Made by a program: the position numbers and the translations under genes
The notes under the pieces: generated by a model
Seen by the model: only the letters and a program-made list of their open reading frames with translations
What the model was told of the DNA's origin: nothing
Databases searched by the model: none
In this document: positions 62,285-64,000 of the stretch, piece after piece
Layout: each line of letters opens with the position of its first letter
How positions within the stretch are numbered: position 1 is the first letter of the stretch
DNA from: Paramecium octaurelia
Taxonomy: Eukaryota > Ciliophora > Oligohymenophorea > Peniculida > Parameciidae
NCBI GenBank assembly: GCA_905182995.1
Contig: CAJJDP010000138.1
Coordinates: forward strand, 62,001 to 126,000
DNA: 64,000 nt
Direction: 5' to 3'

Positions 62285-63693
62285 ATGACCAAATTAATAG
62301 AAACAAAAACCTATAAAAAATTTAAAGAAAATTAGGATAGAAAACAAAGAGAGTATAAATTAGAGAAATCAGTTAATATAACTCAATTGTAAATTAATTA
62401 CTAAATAATTAGGTTATAGAAATAAGAAGAAAGAAAATCAAATAGTATTTCCAAAATATTACGATCAGAAAAGAGCTTAAGTTAGCTATTAAGCAATCAA
62501 AATAATCAATACATAAATATACTAATTTTGATAGAATAAAAACTGTAGTTTTGTCTCGATCACTTCTACTTTAATTTACTAGCAAATTTAGAATAATATG
62601 AAAGTTTGATAGTTTAGTTTGAATTTGAAGATAATTATCTTTAAATATTCAATCAAAGATAAAATGGCGATTACTAAAAGGTCAATAGAACCTTATATCT
62701 ATGCTAATTTCTTAGATTTTACTAAAGAATAATAGAAGGATGTCTAAAATAAATAATCAATTTTTTTAAATGGATTTATATTGAAAATTATATATCAATG
62801 ATAAATAATAGCAAAGTTAATAGTTTAGTATACATAAAGCATAGAAAGCCTCAAAGTTCTTCTCTCAAAAAGCGCTATAAAGAGAGAGTAAATCTTAAGA
62901 AATACTCCTTAGGAAAGAGCTTGGAATGATAGGATAATTATCTCTGAATAAATCTTGCATCTCAGGACAAAAGAGAGTTTCAATAGGAAGAGGCTGCCAA
63001 AATTATAAAATACTACAGCAACAATAGTAGAAAAATATATCAACATTCATAAACATCAGCAAGAATACAGTGAACTTGCTGAGTGCGAACAAAGAATATT
63101 TGAAACCAAATTGGAATAGTTAAGACAACTCTATAAAGTGTATTGTATTCCTCAAGTCCATTAAGTATAATATTTATGTCTATATGCTTAAGAATCTATT
63201 TTATGCATTTTTAGAAGCATCGTCGAATAAAAGAGTTGTTGTAGAAGAGGAGCTAAATCTAATGAATCAGAAATTAGCTCCAATACAGCATTGTATGTTT
63301 GTTATTGCAGCTAGGGAGAATTGTTTTAAATAAGTCTTAACTTTGGTTAAACAGAATTAGGCTCAAATTGACTAAATATCAGAAAAATTAAAAGACCTCA
63401 GGATGCTTAATATATCCACTTTAGAAAGCATTGTTAAATGGCAATAATATTTCCAAAATAAAAATCTAAGGTAAGTATTCCAATTAGATGAAAATCCTCC
63501 TTATCATGAGAGATTTTATAATGATTATTTAGAATTGAAACCTTAGCTTATCAATTTATTCAAAGTTTCAGATTAGCCAGATCCTTTCTTTGTTTAATTG
63601 TTAGGCAAAGGATAGTAAAAATTGTATATCAGAATAAGAAGAGCAGAAGCTGAATTAATGAATTTAATTTATAATTATATTTATATTAAATGA
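62285..63693 (+). CDS. Coiled-coil protein
   Basis: 451 residues after removing introns 62888-62912 (25 bases) and 63165-63192 (28). ATG 62285, stop TGA 63691-63693. Highly charged and helical from end to end (YKKFKENQDRKQREYKLEKS; ECEQRIFETKLEQLRQLYK; ISEKLKDLRMLNISTLESIV), with no enzyme motif. The pattern fits a structural coiled-coil or cytoskeletal protein. It shares a divergent start region of only 31 bases with the CNB gene, and its stop overlaps the ATG of the following kinase (ATGA at 63690-63693). Confidence 0.7.
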
Positions 63694-64000
63694 GATAATA
63701 AGCATAAAATGAAAGATTTAGTCGTGTAAGGCAACTTGGTCAAGGATCGTATGGGAAGGTTTATTTGGTGAAAAGAAACTTGGATAAGTTAATAATACCT
63801 TAAGTTTTAGCTCTTATTGGGTCGAAAAGGTAATAGAATTAAATGAGTAAAATTAAAATCAAATCCAATAAGAAATTAATATTCTTAAATCTCTATCTCA
63901 TCCAAATATAATAAAATTTAGAGCATCTTGCAAAAATCCAAAAAGAAATATGCATATTCTAATGGAGTATGCTGATGGTAGTATTTATATTAATTCTAGG
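63690..64000 (+). CDS. Protein kinase, N-lobe only (runs off window)
   Basis: ATG 63690, then FSRVRQLGQGSYGKVYLVKR, a complete glycine-rich loop (GxGxxG). A 23-base intron at about 63787-63809 leads to NQIQQEINILKSLSHPNIIK (alpha-C Glu and the HPNI segment) and MHILMEYAD at the hinge. A second intron donor follows at the window edge (GTAGTATTT at about 63979). The beta-3 region reads SYWVEKVIELN, so the catalytic Lys is plausible within it. Resembles NEK- or CDPK-type kinases; the subfamily needs the missing part. The only in-frame Met upstream of the kinase domain lies in the overlap with the previous stop. Confidence 0.75.

Noticed and set aside
1-64000. CRISPR array, tRNA or rRNA genes, transposons
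   Set aside because: No regularly spaced repeats, cloverleaf-forming stretches, rRNA-like GC-rich blocks or transposase-like frames were seen; a tRNAscan or Rfam run would be needed to exclude small RNAs.

Overview
The window is ciliate macronuclear DNA, almost certainly Paramecium. Long reading frames hold together only if TAA and TAG are read as glutamine and TGA is the sole stop. Genes are interrupted by very short introns (about 19-32 bases, GT...AG, mostly GTA...TAG). The DNA is strongly AT-rich and the genes are packed on both strands with little space between them. Standard-code ORF finding fails here: real genes are shattered into pieces, and because only one stop codon exists, random antisense frames stay open for 100 codons or more. 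The genes below were read by hand in the ciliate code, removing introns only where that restored the frame. All intron positions are predictions.

Layout. 1-6,833: end of an ankyrin/IQ protein (+), a 4-TM-type membrane protein (-) with a diverged paralog (+) at 5,430, and two minus-strand genes between them (one Q/N-rich). 7,024-9,369 (-): a small heat-shock-factor protein, an unresolved multi-exon gene, and ribosomal protein eS25. 9,963-13,221 (+): a CD36/LIMP-2-like scavenger receptor. 13,533-15,415 (-): a cytosolic-carboxypeptidase-like protein that has lost zinc ligands. 16,199-17,843 (+): a CDPK-like pseudokinase. 17,888-22,195 (-): a dCache receptor, an unresolved gene and a coiled-coil protein with an acylation-type N-terminus. 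22,958-27,782 (-): a RING-H2 coiled-coil (TRAIP-like) gene, two small paralogous genes and a short protein. This block contains a 1,286-base direct repeat either side of a single n, which looks like an unmerged contig overlap.

27,975-29,609 (-): a second CDPK-like pseudokinase. 29,706-37,715 (+): a 2,636-residue ubiquitin-specific protease. 37,943-45,164 (-): a four-domain voltage-gated-type cation channel with an unusual pore ring. 45,241-49,191 (-): an ABCC transporter. 49,224-53,994 (+): a C2H2 zinc finger, an uncertain gene, a helical-repeat protein and mitochondrial ribosomal protein mL46. 54,000-55,777 is poorly resolved. 55,778-60,082 (-): a large secreted protein. 60,579-62,253 (-): a cyclic-nucleotide-binding protein. 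62,285-64,000 (+): a coiled-coil protein whose stop overlaps the start of a protein kinase that runs off the window.

There is no operon logic. The common theme is membrane and calcium/cyclic-nucleotide signalling (channel, CDPK-like proteins, CNB protein, dCache receptor, kinase) next to housekeeping genes (eS25, mL46, USP). Several signalling or enzyme genes look catalytically inactive while keeping an intact reading frame.
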